Source of the DNA: Oligoflexia bacterium | Lineage (GTDB): Bacteria > Bdellovibrionota > UBA1018 > CAIMNF01 | NCBI GenBank assembly: GCA_903842755.1 | Contig: CAIMNF010000009.1 | Span: 1-14,325 of the forward strand | Direction: 5' to 3' | DNA length: 14,325 nucleotides | In this document: positions 1 to 5,964 of the stretch, in pieces | Numbering within the stretch: position 1 is the first letter of the stretch | How the letters are laid out: every line of letters starts with the position of its first letter | The notes under the pieces: model-generated | Database searches by the model: none | What the model saw: only the letters and a program-made list of their open reading frames with translations | Told to the model about the DNA's origin: nothing | Made by a program: the position numbers and the translations under genes

Positions 1-1
1 C

Positions 2-214
2 TCGCTCCATGTGGCTTATCCGCTTCAGTCCGTGTATTACGCGTTTCGATACGGAACATTGCGCGTGTTTACCCTAATTTTTTATTTTTCGATGTGCTTT
101 TCGGCCGTTTATTTGAATCATCATTATATTTTAGATATTCTTTGGGGTTCCGTTTACGCAATTTTTGTTTGTGTCCTTTTAGATTTTTGGAGCCATAAAA
201 ATAAACATGATTAA
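2..214 (+). CDS. PAP2-superfamily (Aur1/PAP2_3-like) membrane phosphatase or phosphotransferase, C-terminal part
   Basis: The reading frame is already open at base 2, so the gene begins upstream of the window and the GTG at 11 is not its start. The first residues are SLHVAYP, the end of the PAP2 C2 motif (PSxH). Near residues 34-45 comes SAVYLNHHYILD, which fits the C3 spacing S-x6-H-x3-D and carries the catalytic His and Asp. Two hydrophobic segments flank C3. PAP2 enzymes remove or transfer phosphate head groups on lipids at the membrane. The LHVA and HHYxxD forms resemble the Aur1/inositolphosphotransferase branch more than classical PgpB, but only about 70 residues are visible, so the substrate cannot be assigned. 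The gene overlaps the following transporter gene by 8 bases, suggesting co-transcription. Confidence 0.75.
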   Translation, partial: SLHVAYPLQSVYYAFRYGTLRVFTLIFYFSMCFSAVYLNHHYILDILWGSVYAIFVCVLLDFWSHKNKHD

Positions 215-1634
215 AAAGTGGGTTCCTTGGCTTGTGGCCATCGCTTTCTTCATGGAAGCCTTGGACGCAACCATTTTAAATACCGCGATCCCCGTCATCT
301 CCACTGCCCTGCAAGTCGTGCCGTTAAGCATGAAGTCGGTGCTCAGTAGTTATACCCTGAGCTTAGCCGTTTTTATTCCGATCAGCAGTTGGGTCGCGGA
401 CCGTTTTGGAACGCGCCGAGTATTCGCGACTGCAATCGGAGTATTCACGCTCGGTTCTCTTTTATGTGGAATGGCCACGTCGATTCAAGCCTTGGTCATT
501 TTTAGAATCCTCCAAGGGTGCGGCGGGGCACTCATGGTTCCCGTAGGAAGATTGACTTTAGTCCGAACGTTTCCAAAATCAGAGCTCGTCCGCGCCATGA
601 GCTTTGTCGCTATTCCAGCCCTCATCGGCCCGATGCTTGGCCCCTTAGTCGGTGGCTTAATCGTTGGTTATTTTCATTGGCGCATGATTTTTTTTGTCAA
701 TTTGCCGATCGGCATATTGGGCTTGTTTACTGTCCTAAAATTTTTACCCGATTACAAAAGTGACCATAAGGAGCCGCTCGACCTTTTGGGGCTAATCCTT
801 TTTGGCTGCGGGATTGCTCTTCTGTCCTATGTTTTAGAAATTTTCGGCGAACACTCGCTTTCGGGAACGGAAATAGCGGGTTTACTGGCGGTCGCTCTGT
901 GCTTACTTGCGGGCTATGCGCTCCATGCGCGGCCCTTAAAATATCCCTTACTGCATTTGAATCTGTTGCGCCTGCGTACCTTTCGGGCCTCCATCGGAGG
1001 CAATTTTTTTACGCGTTTAGGCGCCGGTGGACTCCCCTTCCTCTTGCCGCTTTTGTATCAAGTGGGGCTTGGGTTTAGTCCGGTACAATCGGGACTCCTT
1101 ATTTTGCCCCAATCGGTCGCCTCGCTGGTGTTCCGATTTTCGATTCCATCGCTCTTAGCGTTTTTTGGGTACCGTAAGCTTCTATTGTTCAACACTATCT
1201 TTATGGGAACAATCATGATGTTTTTTGCGACGGTCGATCACCATACTTCGGTGGCACTCATTATCCTTCAAGCAAGCGGTTTTGGTTTTTTTTCGTCCCT
1301 ACAGTATACCTCCATGAACACCCTCGCGTATGCGCAAATTACCCCCAAAGAAACTAGCCACGCCAGCACCATTCTCAGCACGGTTCAGCAAATGTCGTTA
1401 AGTTTTGGCGTGGCGACATCCTCCCTCATCACCACCTATTTTATCCATGATCGCTTTCATGCAAGCCCCGAAGAGCTGATCCACGGACTTCATCGCGGAT
1501 TCATTGTCCTAGGGAGTGTGACCATTTTATCGGCCATTGGTTTTATGGAGCTGAAGGGTACGGATGGGAGTATATTAAGTCATCATGAAAAAAGCGCCGC
1601 TGACGATAAAATGACGGAACAGATTCAATCGTGA
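207..1634 (+). CDS. MFS multidrug exporter, DHA2 family, HsrA/MdtD-like
   Basis: This 475-residue polytopic membrane protein matches the DHA2 drug:H+ antiporter family in length and motifs. LDATILNTAIP (residues 19-29) is the family's motif D1 in TM1. ADRFGTRR (about 64-71) is motif A in the TM2-3 loop. GPMLGPLVGG in TM5 is the antiporter motif C. From memory the sequence lines up along its whole length with E. coli HsrA (also 475 residues) and MdtD, for example in GGALMVPVGRL and in SSLQYTSMNTL. It presumably exports an unknown hydrophobic compound using the proton gradient. The ATG lies 8 bases inside the preceding PAP2 gene; a GGAG lies about 14 bases upstream, so the ribosome site is weak and translational coupling is likely. 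The substrate is not predictable. Confidence 0.93.
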   Translation: MIKKWVPWLVAIAFFMEALDATILNTAIPVISTALQVVPLSMKSVLSSYTLSLAVFIPISSWVADRFGTRRVFATAIGVFTLGSLLCGMATSIQALVIFRILQGCGGALMVPVGRLTLVRTFPKSELVRAMSFVAIPALIGPMLGPLVGGLIVGYFHWRMIFFVNLPIGILGLFTVLKFLPDYKSDHKEPLDLLGLILFGCGIALLSYVLEIFGEHSLSGTEIAGLLAVALCLLAGYALHARPLKYPLLHLNLLRLRTFRASIGGNFFTRLGAGGLPFLLPLLYQVGLGFSPVQSGLLILPQSVASLVFRFSIPSLLAFFGYRKLLLFNTIFMGTIMMFFATVDHHTSVALIILQASGFGFFSSLQYTSMNTLAYAQITPKETSHASTILSTVQQMSLSFGVATSSLITTYFIHDRFHASPEELIHGLHRGFIVLGSVTILSAIGFMELKGTDGSILSHHEKSAADDKMTEQIQS

Positions 1635-1641
1635 AATAAAT

Positions 1642-1670
1642 TTGAAATCGGTGCTCATTCTTCTTAAACT
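1642..1670 (+). promoter_or_regulatory. Possible sigma70-type promoter, leaderless transcript
   Basis: TTGAAA (1642-1647) and TAAACT (1665-1670) are separated by 17 bases, matching the -35 and -10 consensus at 4 or more of 6 positions each. A transcript starting about 7 bases after the -10 would begin at or next to the ATG at 1677, which has no Shine-Dalgarno sequence. Chance matches of this quality are common. Confidence 0.3.
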
Positions 1671-1676
1671 AAGTTT

Positions 1677-1946
1677 ATGAAGAATCTCTTTACCCTCCTC
1701 CTTTTGACGCTCACTCACTGCGCTTCTACCGCAAAGGACCGCTATAAAGAACTCACCGAGGTGCCAGCCACCGGCATAAATTACAAAATCCTTGTGACAT
1801 CGGACAACAGTAAAATTGGCCAACTCGCCCAGCGCTATTCTATCAACACTTATGCCCTCGGAGCGGGATCAATCCTGGTGAACACTAATTTTTATTACGG
1901 ACCTTTTGGTGATATTTCGTTAGGACTCATTCCGCCTGAAAATTAG
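1677..1946 (+). CDS. Small exported protein of unknown function
   Basis: This 89-residue protein is not recognised. Residues 1-14 form a typical export signal (Lys near the start, then a Leu-rich core) ending at Cys15. The sequence before that Cys is L-T-H, and His at -1 is not a normal lipobox residue, so lipoprotein status is doubtful. The mature part is small and polar, ending in a Gly/Phe/Tyr-rich stretch (about residues 61-85). It lies 42 bases after the transporter gene in the same direction. No Shine-Dalgarno sequence precedes the ATG; translation would need a leaderless start or read-through from upstream. A reading frame on the opposite strand overlaps it but has no recognisable protein character. 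Confidence 0.55.
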   Translation: MKNLFTLLLLTLTHCASTAKDRYKELTEVPATGINYKILVTSDNSKIGQLAQRYSINTYALGAGSILVNTNFYYGPFGDISLGLIPPEN

Positions 1947-2050
1947 CGAAGACGCTGGTAAGAAGTTGGACAACACCTATTCGTTTAAGGATTGACCGAA
2001 AGCCGAGAGGAAATGATCGGGGCCTTTACTTCATCAGGATTGTTATATCA

Positions 2051-2085
2051 TTAATTACATAATTTCTTGATTTATATATAATTAA
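2051..2085. repeat. Inverted repeat, candidate operator of the toxin-antitoxin pair
   Basis: The arm TTAATTACAT (2051-2060) and the arm ATATAATTAA (2076-2085) are reverse complements at 9 of 10 positions, separated by 15 bases. The right arm covers the proposed -10 box and the left arm the -35 box, so a bound dimer would block the promoter. The region is very AT-rich, so a chance match is possible. Confidence 0.4.
2054..2082 (+). promoter_or_regulatory. Likely promoter of the toxin-antitoxin pair
   Basis: A perfect TATAAT (2077-2082) lies 17 bases after ATTACA (2054-2059), which matches the -35 consensus at 4 of 6. Transcription would start near 2089, about 13 bases before the proposed GTG start of the toxin gene. 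An inverted repeat overlaps both boxes. Confidence 0.5.
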
Positions 2086-2101
2086 CGTATATCCTTATGA
2101 C

Positions 2102-2281
2102 GTGAGTCCTAAATATGACCGGTTGATTTTTGAAGATGGCAGTTTTTATGAAATTTCAATCTACAAAATTCCTACGGATAAATTTAGGCCACATGGGATT
2201 AGATATAGACTTGCATGGATTCAAAATAATCACCATGGCAAGTCAGAATATTTTCACATTCATGAAAAAAGTAATCATTAA
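2102..2281 (+). CDS. TumE-family (DUF6516-like) toxin, short or truncated
   Basis: This frame gives 59 residues from a GTG start. It opens with SPKYDRLIFEDGSFYEI, followed by a Pro-containing strand, RPHGIRYRLAW and NNHHGKSEYFHIH. The acidic-Gly start, the RPHGIxYxL block and the later Asn-His-Gly-Lys/His cluster are, from memory, characteristic of TumE-type toxins encoded immediately before a winged-helix antitoxin. The usual C-terminal Tyr-x-Phe and Asp-Phe segment is missing, and family members are generally longer (roughly 80-120 residues), so this copy may be shortened or inactive. Its 3' end overlaps the antitoxin start by 20 bases. No Shine-Dalgarno sequence precedes the GTG, and no ATG in frame is available upstream before a stop at 2060. 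The toxic activity of the family is not readable from the sequence. Confidence 0.6.
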   Translation: MSPKYDRLIFEDGSFYEISIYKIPTDKFRPHGIRYRLAWIQNNHHGKSEYFHIHEKSNH

Positions 2282-2657
2282 ATTGCAGTCTGCCAAACGA
2301 ACTCTGGACCAGTTTGAAAAAACATACAAAGATTTGACTCTAGGAAAAAAACAGAAAAGCTTTAAGCCAAGTGGTGATGTCGTTTTATATTTTGAGAACC
2401 TCGGTGTTGTGGCGAAAGTTTTTACTGAGGCGCGACTTGAGATCATTTCCGCCATTAAAGCACATAAACCAAAATCTATTAATTCTCTGGCAAAATTACT
2501 CAATCGCTCACAGCCAAATGTTCATAGAGATGTGCAATATTTGGCAAGTCTTGGAGTGATTACCTTAAAGCAAAGCAAAACAAAGAATCCCAAAAAGTCG
2601 GGAGATGTTGAACCATCATTCAATTATTCTAGCCTTGAATTAGACCTAGCCGCTTAA
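2262..2657 (+). CDS. HVO_A0114-family winged-helix DNA-binding protein, probable antitoxin (TumA-like)
   Basis: From the ATG at 2262 the product is 131 residues. Residues 1-26 (MKKVIIKLQSAKRTLDQF and on) form a strand and helix typical of this family, followed by LYFENLGVVAKVFTEARLEII (about 42-62). A winged helix-turn-helix then spans about 55-101, with the recognition helix around NRSQPNVHRDVQYL. This pattern matches HVO_A0114-type regulators, which are commonly paired with TumE/DUF6516 toxins. It likely neutralises the toxin and represses the shared promoter. The frame is open further upstream to 2130, but that part lies on top of the toxin frame and the family begins with MKxxIIxxQS, which fixes the start at 2262. 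It is more AT-rich than the surrounding genes, suggesting acquisition by transfer. Confidence 0.8.
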   Translation: MKKVIIKLQSAKRTLDQFEKTYKDLTLGKKQKSFKPSGDVVLYFENLGVVAKVFTEARLEIISAIKAHKPKSINSLAKLLNRSQPNVHRDVQYLASLGVITLKQSKTKNPKKSGDVEPSFNYSSLELDLAA

Positions 2658-2659
2658 AT

Positions 2660-2812
2660 TTAAGGTACAGGACTATTTTCTTTTTTCCAGTCTTCGAGAG
2701 GCACAAAATCTGAGAATTTTGAGGCGAAACTCCATTTTGATTTAAGTGTGACGAACCCACCTGAACGAAACATGCGTAAGTCTTGAGATAAATTGGCGCT
2801 TCCAAAAGTCAC
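2660..2812 (-). CDS. Small 50-residue reading frame coupled to the PilZ-GNAT gene
   Basis: A GTG at 2812 overlaps the stop of the upstream PilZ-GNAT gene as GTGA and opens 50 codons that fill almost the whole gap to the antitoxin gene. The product starts VTFGSANLSQDL, contains WSFASKFSDFVPLEDWKK, and has no signal peptide or membrane segment. FGSANLS resembles the end of the second catalytic motif of phospholipase D-type proteins, but no HKD motif precedes it, so it may be unrelated or a remnant. It ends 2 bases from the convergent antitoxin gene's stop. It could be a true coupled small gene, the broken tail of an older gene, or chance; the last cannot be excluded. Confidence 0.3.
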   Translation of the reverse strand: MTFGSANLSQDLRMFRSGGFVTLKSKWSFASKFSDFVPLEDWKKENSPVP

Positions 2813-4173
2813 TCCACGTACCGAGCAAGATCAGAATAAAATTTTTTCCAGATTCCAAAATCGACATCTTTTCCGAGAATGATATTCATTGAATCAGCTA
2901 GGATGATCTGCTCCTTGATTTTGTTTAACCCACCATGCACGAAGTAAATCCCTGTTGGAACAAACCCAATTTTCTGATAGAGCGGAAGGAGTTCGTCACT
3001 GCACCCCCCCAGGAGGTAGCGGCGTTTTGACTGTAAGGTTGTGATTAAGCACTGCCTCATCATTCCGTAAAACAAGTCAGACCCGCGATATTGCGGGTCT
3101 GTGCAAATTCGACTTAACACCAGAATTTCGTCTCGCCGAGGAAAGTCTTTTGGAAAACGAACATATTGGTCATACTCATTTTGTTCATCTGAACGATGAA
3201 ACGTTACCCTCCAAGAGCCTATAGTCCTATTGCCGTGTCTAGCCATTAATATTCGAGATTGAGTGTCAAACACGTCACTCATTACCAATGGATCTGCGTC
3301 TCGGTCAGCTTTACCCACGGCCGAATAAGCCTGATGTCTTAACTCTAAGACCTCGTGATAATCAGCCGGGGACTTAACGAATGAATATTGGGTCGCAGAG
3401 TCTACGGACTTTATTTTAAGGCCCGCTTGCCTAATTTCCTGAACACTTACCCCTGGACCAAATTGCAGGACATACTGCCCCACATATTCATCTAGAGGGG
3501 GGCTTTTTTGAACAAAGCGCATCCCTAAAATCAACGAAGGCTTTCCCGCATTTGATTCAACACGCACGTTTACAATTTTAAGCGTTGCATTCACCTGCCC
3601 AATGCATGGAAAAGATAAGCTCGCTTCCAGCATCATTCCCGGTAATAGGAATTTATTTCTGAAACTCGTTATCATATGGAGTCCGTCGACGGAAATACTT
3701 TTGATCGAAAAATAAATATCTTCATTAAAACGTGCAGGATTCTGGGCCATCCCCGTCGGCAAATCATTCTCGCTACACACCCAACGAACGCTTTGCCGTC
3801 GGTCTTTACCCTCTTCCCTACTTAATTCTTGTGAGCACCACCTAAATCCAAATAGAGTCCTCTTTTCAGAAAATTGAATACTTGCAACTTTGATCGCCTC
3901 AAATGAGCAATCCGATCGACCGATTTTGATGTTTAAATTTAAACAATCGCCCGCTTTCAGATGGGCCAAACCTTTATCCGCAATTACGATTTCAACACCG
4001 AATGGAGAAAGCCTATACACTTGAGCGGTGACGGTCTGACCTTCCATAGTCCTAAGGGTGGCAGTTGCCGGTTCGCCCTTATAAACCTCCGATGGATTTA
4101 CTGGATCATGAAGAGGAACGATTGACTTTTCGAACTCAAATCTAAATTCCCGCTGTCCTATTTTTTGATTCAT
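2809..4173 (-). CDS. PilZ-PilZ-GNAT protein (FeeM-like N-acyltransferase with c-di-GMP-type sensor)
   Basis: This 454-residue soluble protein has three parts. Residues 33-115 form a first PilZ-like barrel (RLSPFGVEI at 54-62 in place of the D/NxSxxG strand). Residues 124-235 form a second, with the RxxxR ligand motif at R126-R130 and S-x-S-V-D-G at 159-164, Ser replacing the usual Asp/Asn. Residues 262-435 form a GNAT fold of the N-acyl amino acid synthase/autoinducer synthase type: LRHQAY (278-283), IGSWRV (318-323), LSRICTDPQYRGS (353-365) and the YQKIGFVPTG tail. The PilZ part probably controls the acyltransferase through cyclic di-GMP; substrate and acyl donor are unknown. The ATG follows a GGGG stretch at short distance. 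Fusion of these domains is seen, to my knowledge, in delta-proteobacterial-type and Bdellovibrio-like genomes. Function is inferred from domains only. Confidence 0.8.
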   Translation of the reverse strand: MNQKIGQREFRFEFEKSIVPLHDPVNPSEVYKGEPATATLRTMEGQTVTAQVYRLSPFGVEIVIADKGLAHLKAGDCLNLNIKIGRSDCSFEAIKVASIQFSEKRTLFGFRWCSQELSREEGKDRRQSVRWVCSENDLPTGMAQNPARFNEDIYFSIKSISVDGLHMITSFRNKFLLPGMMLEASLSFPCIGQVNATLKIVNVRVESNAGKPSLILGMRFVQKSPPLDEYVGQYVLQFGPGVSVQEIRQAGLKIKSVDSATQYSFVKSPADYHEVLELRHQAYSAVGKADRDADPLVMSDVFDTQSRILMARHGNRTIGSWRVTFHRSDEQNEYDQYVRFPKDFPRRDEILVLSRICTDPQYRGSDLFYGMMRQCLITTLQSKRRYLLGGCSDELLPLYQKIGFVPTGIYFVHGGLNKIKEQIILADSMNIILGKDVDFGIWKKFYSDLARYVE

Positions 4174-4275
4174 ACTGCCCCATGAGAGTTAAACTGTGTC
4201 CGTCAATTCTTTGAATCTTAATCTAACAACTAAATAAACCTACGGAGCTCATCTAAACTCAACACCCCTCACTGG

Positions 4276-5145
4276 CTACTCCAAGGCGACCGTACAAATT
4301 TTCTCTTTAAAAATATCCCAGTTTCTAAGGATCGGCAGAGAGCCGATGAAATCTTTTACTTTTGCAGTGCGAACCAATGAATCAAATGAACGCTGCCCTG
4401 GAAAGCGCGTCATGTTGGTTTCATCTAAAACAAACTGAAGTGCCTGTTCCTGTTTGGAATCCGCATTAAGCTTAACCACTAACTGCGTAAACAAATCCGG
4501 AACTTTATACCCGGTGTTTCTTGCATAATTTTGTCGCGCACGATCCAAGGACACCAAATGCTCTTGCGCAAGGCCCAGATTATTCTTGGTTAAATTGGTT
4601 TCAATTTGCTCAGCGGTTAACTTGACCTCCGCGTTTTCGATCGGCCTATATTGACCGGTGACTTTCACATCTTGAAGAACAAATGTCGCATCTTCCACCT
4701 TCACCACGGTGGCGGTCGCACTGAGGTTGACGGGCAAAGGATTCCGGTAGAAGAATCTTAAAGTCACTTCAAAGTTTTGGACCTTGTCAAACTTTGCTAC
4801 GCGTTTGTGCTTAAAACTGCCAAAATAGGGTTCATCGCTGTAGTGAGTATCCCGCAGGATTAGCTTTCCGGGCGATGCTACTAACGCAATCCGCTTAGGG
4901 TTAAAGCCTTGACTAAGCAAACCATCTAACGAACGCTTGATCAAGCGATCCGTACTAGGCTTGTCTCCCTCGGTAAAATCTTCATTCACTAACGTTAAAC
5001 CGGGCGTGTAGTACCGCCCAGTCGTCCATTTAAAAGTAATCGTTTGTTTCACTTCTACAAAATAGAGATCAAGTGGTCCTGCCTCTGTTTCGGTGCTTAT
5101 TGAAAATAAAACGCATAAAAGAAATAAGCGGCACAGATTTTTCAT
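4276..5145 (-). CDS. Secreted protein of unknown function
   Basis: This 289-residue protein is not recognised. Residues 1-22 are a clear Sec signal peptide (MKNLCR, a Leu/Val/Phe core, then TETEA) with likely cleavage after Ala22, so the mature protein is periplasmic or secreted. The first half (about 28-175) has alternating hydrophobic and charged residues typical of beta strands. The second half (about 176-270) is mainly helical and rich in Gln, Asn and Lys. There is no lipobox Cys at the cleavage site, no membrane segment after the signal and no known catalytic motif. An AAGG lies about 8 bases before the ATG and supports the start. It stands alone between the ethanolamine genes and the PilZ-GNAT gene, in the same direction as both. 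Confidence 0.8.
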   Translation of the reverse strand: MKNLCRLFLLCVLFSISTETEAGPLDLYFVEVKQTITFKWTTGRYYTPGLTLVNEDFTEGDKPSTDRLIKRSLDGLLSQGFNPKRIALVASPGKLILRDTHYSDEPYFGSFKHKRVAKFDKVQNFEVTLRFFYRNPLPVNLSATATVVKVEDATFVLQDVKVTGQYRPIENAEVKLTAEQIETNLTKNNLGLAQEHLVSLDRARQNYARNTGYKVPDLFTQLVVKLNADSKQEQALQFVLDETNMTRFPGQRSFDSLVRTAKVKDFIGSLPILRNWDIFKEKICTVALE

Positions 5146-5205
5146 AGCAGTACCTTACACAATTAGTACATAAAAAAGTAGGCAAATAAATCAACTATAG
5201 AATTT

Positions 5206-5964
5206 TCAATTTAAATCGTCTAAATCGGCTCGAAATGAAGCAGATTCATCTTTCAACTCGACCCCGGTGTATTTTCGCCGAAACGCTTCCGCCACTAAAA
5301 AATGCGCTTTATGAACTGCTTCTGCGTAACTTAGACCGTCAGGCGGGTGGATATTGGAAATACAATTTCGGAGGGCATCGGAATTTCCGACTTTCGGTCG
5401 ATAGGTTAAGTACAAAGCAGCACTGTTTGGGGAAGACAAGCCTGGCCGCTCACCCAACACCATACAAACCATTTCGGCCTTTAACTTTTCGCCAATGGCA
5501 TCACTGAGCGCCACTCGTCCAAAGGGAGCCAAAATCCATAATGGCTTCGGCCCCCGAATAAAATCCGCGAGCGTTTGACTGAGACGCGTAGCCAGGGCCG
5601 CTCCGTGGGCGCGTATTGCGGCGGGCGAAAGTCCATCGGTCATCACAAACACTAACCGGTGTGGAACTGCGGGCTGCTTCAGTTGTAAAAGAGCTTCTGA
5701 ATCTTCTTTTAATTTTCTCCCCAAATCGGGTCGTCTTAAATAATCCGTGCGTTGACTAACTTGGGTTTCCAGCCGAATGGTTTGCATTCCTGCGGCTCCT
5801 AATTCCTGTTCGGTCGCTTCGGCATCCCAAGTTTCAAAAACAGCATCCCGCGCACACGCGTGCGCCCATTGAAACTCGAGTTGGCTCCGGGTAGAGACCG
5901 AATGCCCGCACCGTTCCAATCCAATTCGAGCTTGGGTAAACTGCTTTAGCTCATTCCAGTTCAT
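5206..5964 (-). CDS. eutC: Ethanolamine ammonia-lyase small subunit
   Basis: The 252-residue product pairs with EutB to form the adenosylcobalamin-dependent enzyme that converts ethanolamine to acetaldehyde and ammonia. Near the start, RIGLERCG and SQLEFQWAHACARDAV match the family signature (RIGLGRxG, LxFQxAHAxARDAV). The C-terminal GERPGLSSPNS (about 171-181) and RNCISNIHPPDGLSYAEA (about 200-217) are the cobalamin-contacting part of EutC. I place the start at the ATG at 5964, whose ATGA overlaps the eutB stop. The frame is open to 6057, but those extra codons lie inside eutB and do not resemble EutC. Slightly shorter than E. coli EutC (295 residues), consistent with forms lacking the N-terminal extension. 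Confidence 0.96.
   Translation of the reverse strand: MNWNELKQFTQARIGLERCGHSVSTRSQLEFQWAHACARDAVFETWDAEATEQELGAAGMQTIRLETQVSQRTDYLRRPDLGRKLKEDSEALLQLKQPAVPHRLVFVMTDGLSPAAIRAHGAALATRLSQTLADFIRGPKPLWILAPFGRVALSDAIGEKLKAEMVCMVLGERPGLSSPNSAALYLTYRPKVGNSDALRNCISNIHPPDGLSYAEAVHKAHFLVAEAFRRKYTGVELKDESASFRADLDDLN

Noticed and set aside
1575..1823. Opposite-strand frame across the end of the transporter and the small exported protein
   Set aside because: No recognisable motif or ribosome site, and it conflicts with two better frames on the + strand.
1990..2035. Hairpin AAAGCC...GGCCTTT after the small exported protein as a terminator
   Set aside because: The arms pair only with a bulge, the loop is long and no T-run follows.
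2130..2261. N-terminal extension of the winged-helix protein from a TTG
   Set aside because: This stretch is out of frame with, and overlaid by, the TumE-like toxin frame; the recognised family starts at the Met at 2262.
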